Source: Candidatus Nitrosopumilus sp.
Lineage (GTDB): Archaea > Thermoproteota > Nitrososphaeria > Nitrososphaerales > Nitrosopumilaceae
Direction of reading: 5' to 3'
Length of the DNA: 5,072 nt
Assembly: GCA_022758935.1 (NCBI GenBank)
Contig: JAEMQG010000075.1
Span: 1 to 5,072, forward strand
Shown: one piece after another, positions 4,683 through 5,072 of the stretch
How the letters are laid out: every line of letters begins with the position of its first letter
Position numbering within the stretch: position 1 is the first letter of the stretch
Translations under genes and position numbers: made by a program
The notes under the pieces: generated by a model
The model's database searches: none
Told to the model about the DNA's origin: nothing
What the model saw: only the letters and a program-made list of their open reading frames with translations

Positions 4683-5072
4683 TTGAAGATAAAAAATTCC
4701 AAAAGATTAGAGTCAATCAAGGCAGCCCATCAGTCAGGAAGAGCAAGCTACAGTACAAGAATGGAAGACTATCTAGAAGTGATTTCAGAGCTGGTAGAAT
4801 TAAAGGGATATGCCACAACACTAGATATTTCACGGTACATGAATGTGAGTGCCCCAAGTGTTACAAAGATGCTACAGAGATTGGAGGAAAATAATCTATT
4901 AGAATATGAGAAATATCATGGGATAAATCTAACAAAAAAGGGCATGCAGATAGCTCATGAAATAAGACAAAATCATGGAATTTTATTGGAATTTTTTGAG
5001 ATTTTAGGCATAGGTCATGAAACTGCAAATAAAGATGCGGAAGAAAGTGAGCATCATTTGGATCCCAAAACA
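4683..5072 (+). CDS. MntR-like (DtxR family) metal-dependent repressor, 3' end outside window
   Basis: From ATG 4761 there are 104 codons to the right edge: a winged-helix DNA-binding domain (about 1-65, with SAPSVTKMLQRLEENNLL as recognition helix region) followed by the start of the dimerisation domain. Counting from that ATG, Asp3, Glu6, His72, Glu94, Glu97 and His98 match Bacillus subtilis MntR ligands D8, E11, H77, E99, E102 and H103 at a constant offset of five. Asp3 occupies the position that is Met10 in DtxR, and Glu94 the Cys102 position, so Mn(II)-type sensing is favoured. The expected role is metal-dependent repression of metal uptake or homeostasis genes. The frame is open upstream to a TAG at 4656; TTG 4683 would add 26 residues (including KRLESIKAAHQSGRASYSTR) that look protein-like, so I extend to it. 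ATG 4761 is the alternative and is sufficient for the fold. The missing part holds the rest of the dimerisation domain. Confidence 0.85.
   Translation, partial: MKIKNSKRLESIKAAHQSGRASYSTRMEDYLEVISELVELKGYATTLDISRYMNVSAPSVTKMLQRLEENNLLEYEKYHGINLTKKGMQIAHEIRQNHGILLEFFEILGIGHETANKDAEESEHHLDPKT

Overview
The window looks like chromosomal DNA of an ammonia-oxidising archaeon of the Nitrososphaerota (Thaumarchaeota), probably a Nitrosopumilus/Nitrosarchaeum relative. The DNA is AT-rich. The product at 3632-4015 belongs to a small-protein family (DUF6659 type) that I know only from this phylum. Several genes have a TATA-like box about 25 bp before the start codon with no ribosome-binding site, which is the archaeal leaderless arrangement. 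The assignment rests on these traits, not on a database match.

Left part (1-993): two leftward genes. The first runs off the left edge. It encodes a membrane anchor followed by at least ten tandem 15-bp units that translate to a PLTEK pentapeptide repeat. Upstream of it lies a secreted or membrane-anchored DUF192 protein. The two proteins share a similar N-terminal signal (x-ILIPV), but each gene seems to have its own TATA box.

Middle (994-3061): a rightward calcineurin-like phosphoesterase with all its metal motifs is followed, convergently, by a leftward 12-helix MFS transporter of the metabolite/sialate:H+ symporter type. The MFS gene starts with TTG directly downstream of a TATATA box. 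That box is symmetric and lies equally well placed for a tiny rightward ORF at 3109-3174.

The 570-bp stretch 3062-3631 has no large gene. It holds that 21-codon ORF with a Cys-x-Cys motif, a leftward 32-codon hydrophobic ORF and a short sequence repeated after the next gene.

Right part (3632-5072): the DUF6659-type gene, then a leftward hypothetical gene with a basic N-terminus and one hydrophobic segment. A divergent rightward MntR-like (DtxR family) metal-dependent repressor is cut by the right edge. All six metal-ligand positions of Bacillus subtilis MntR are present in it at a constant offset.

I see no mobile element, CRISPR array, tRNA or rRNA, and no clear multi-gene system. The genes look like independently transcribed housekeeping and surface functions. 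The most unusual items are the pentapeptide-repeat surface protein, the possible micro-ORFs around the symmetric promoter and the divergent MntR/hypothetical pair.
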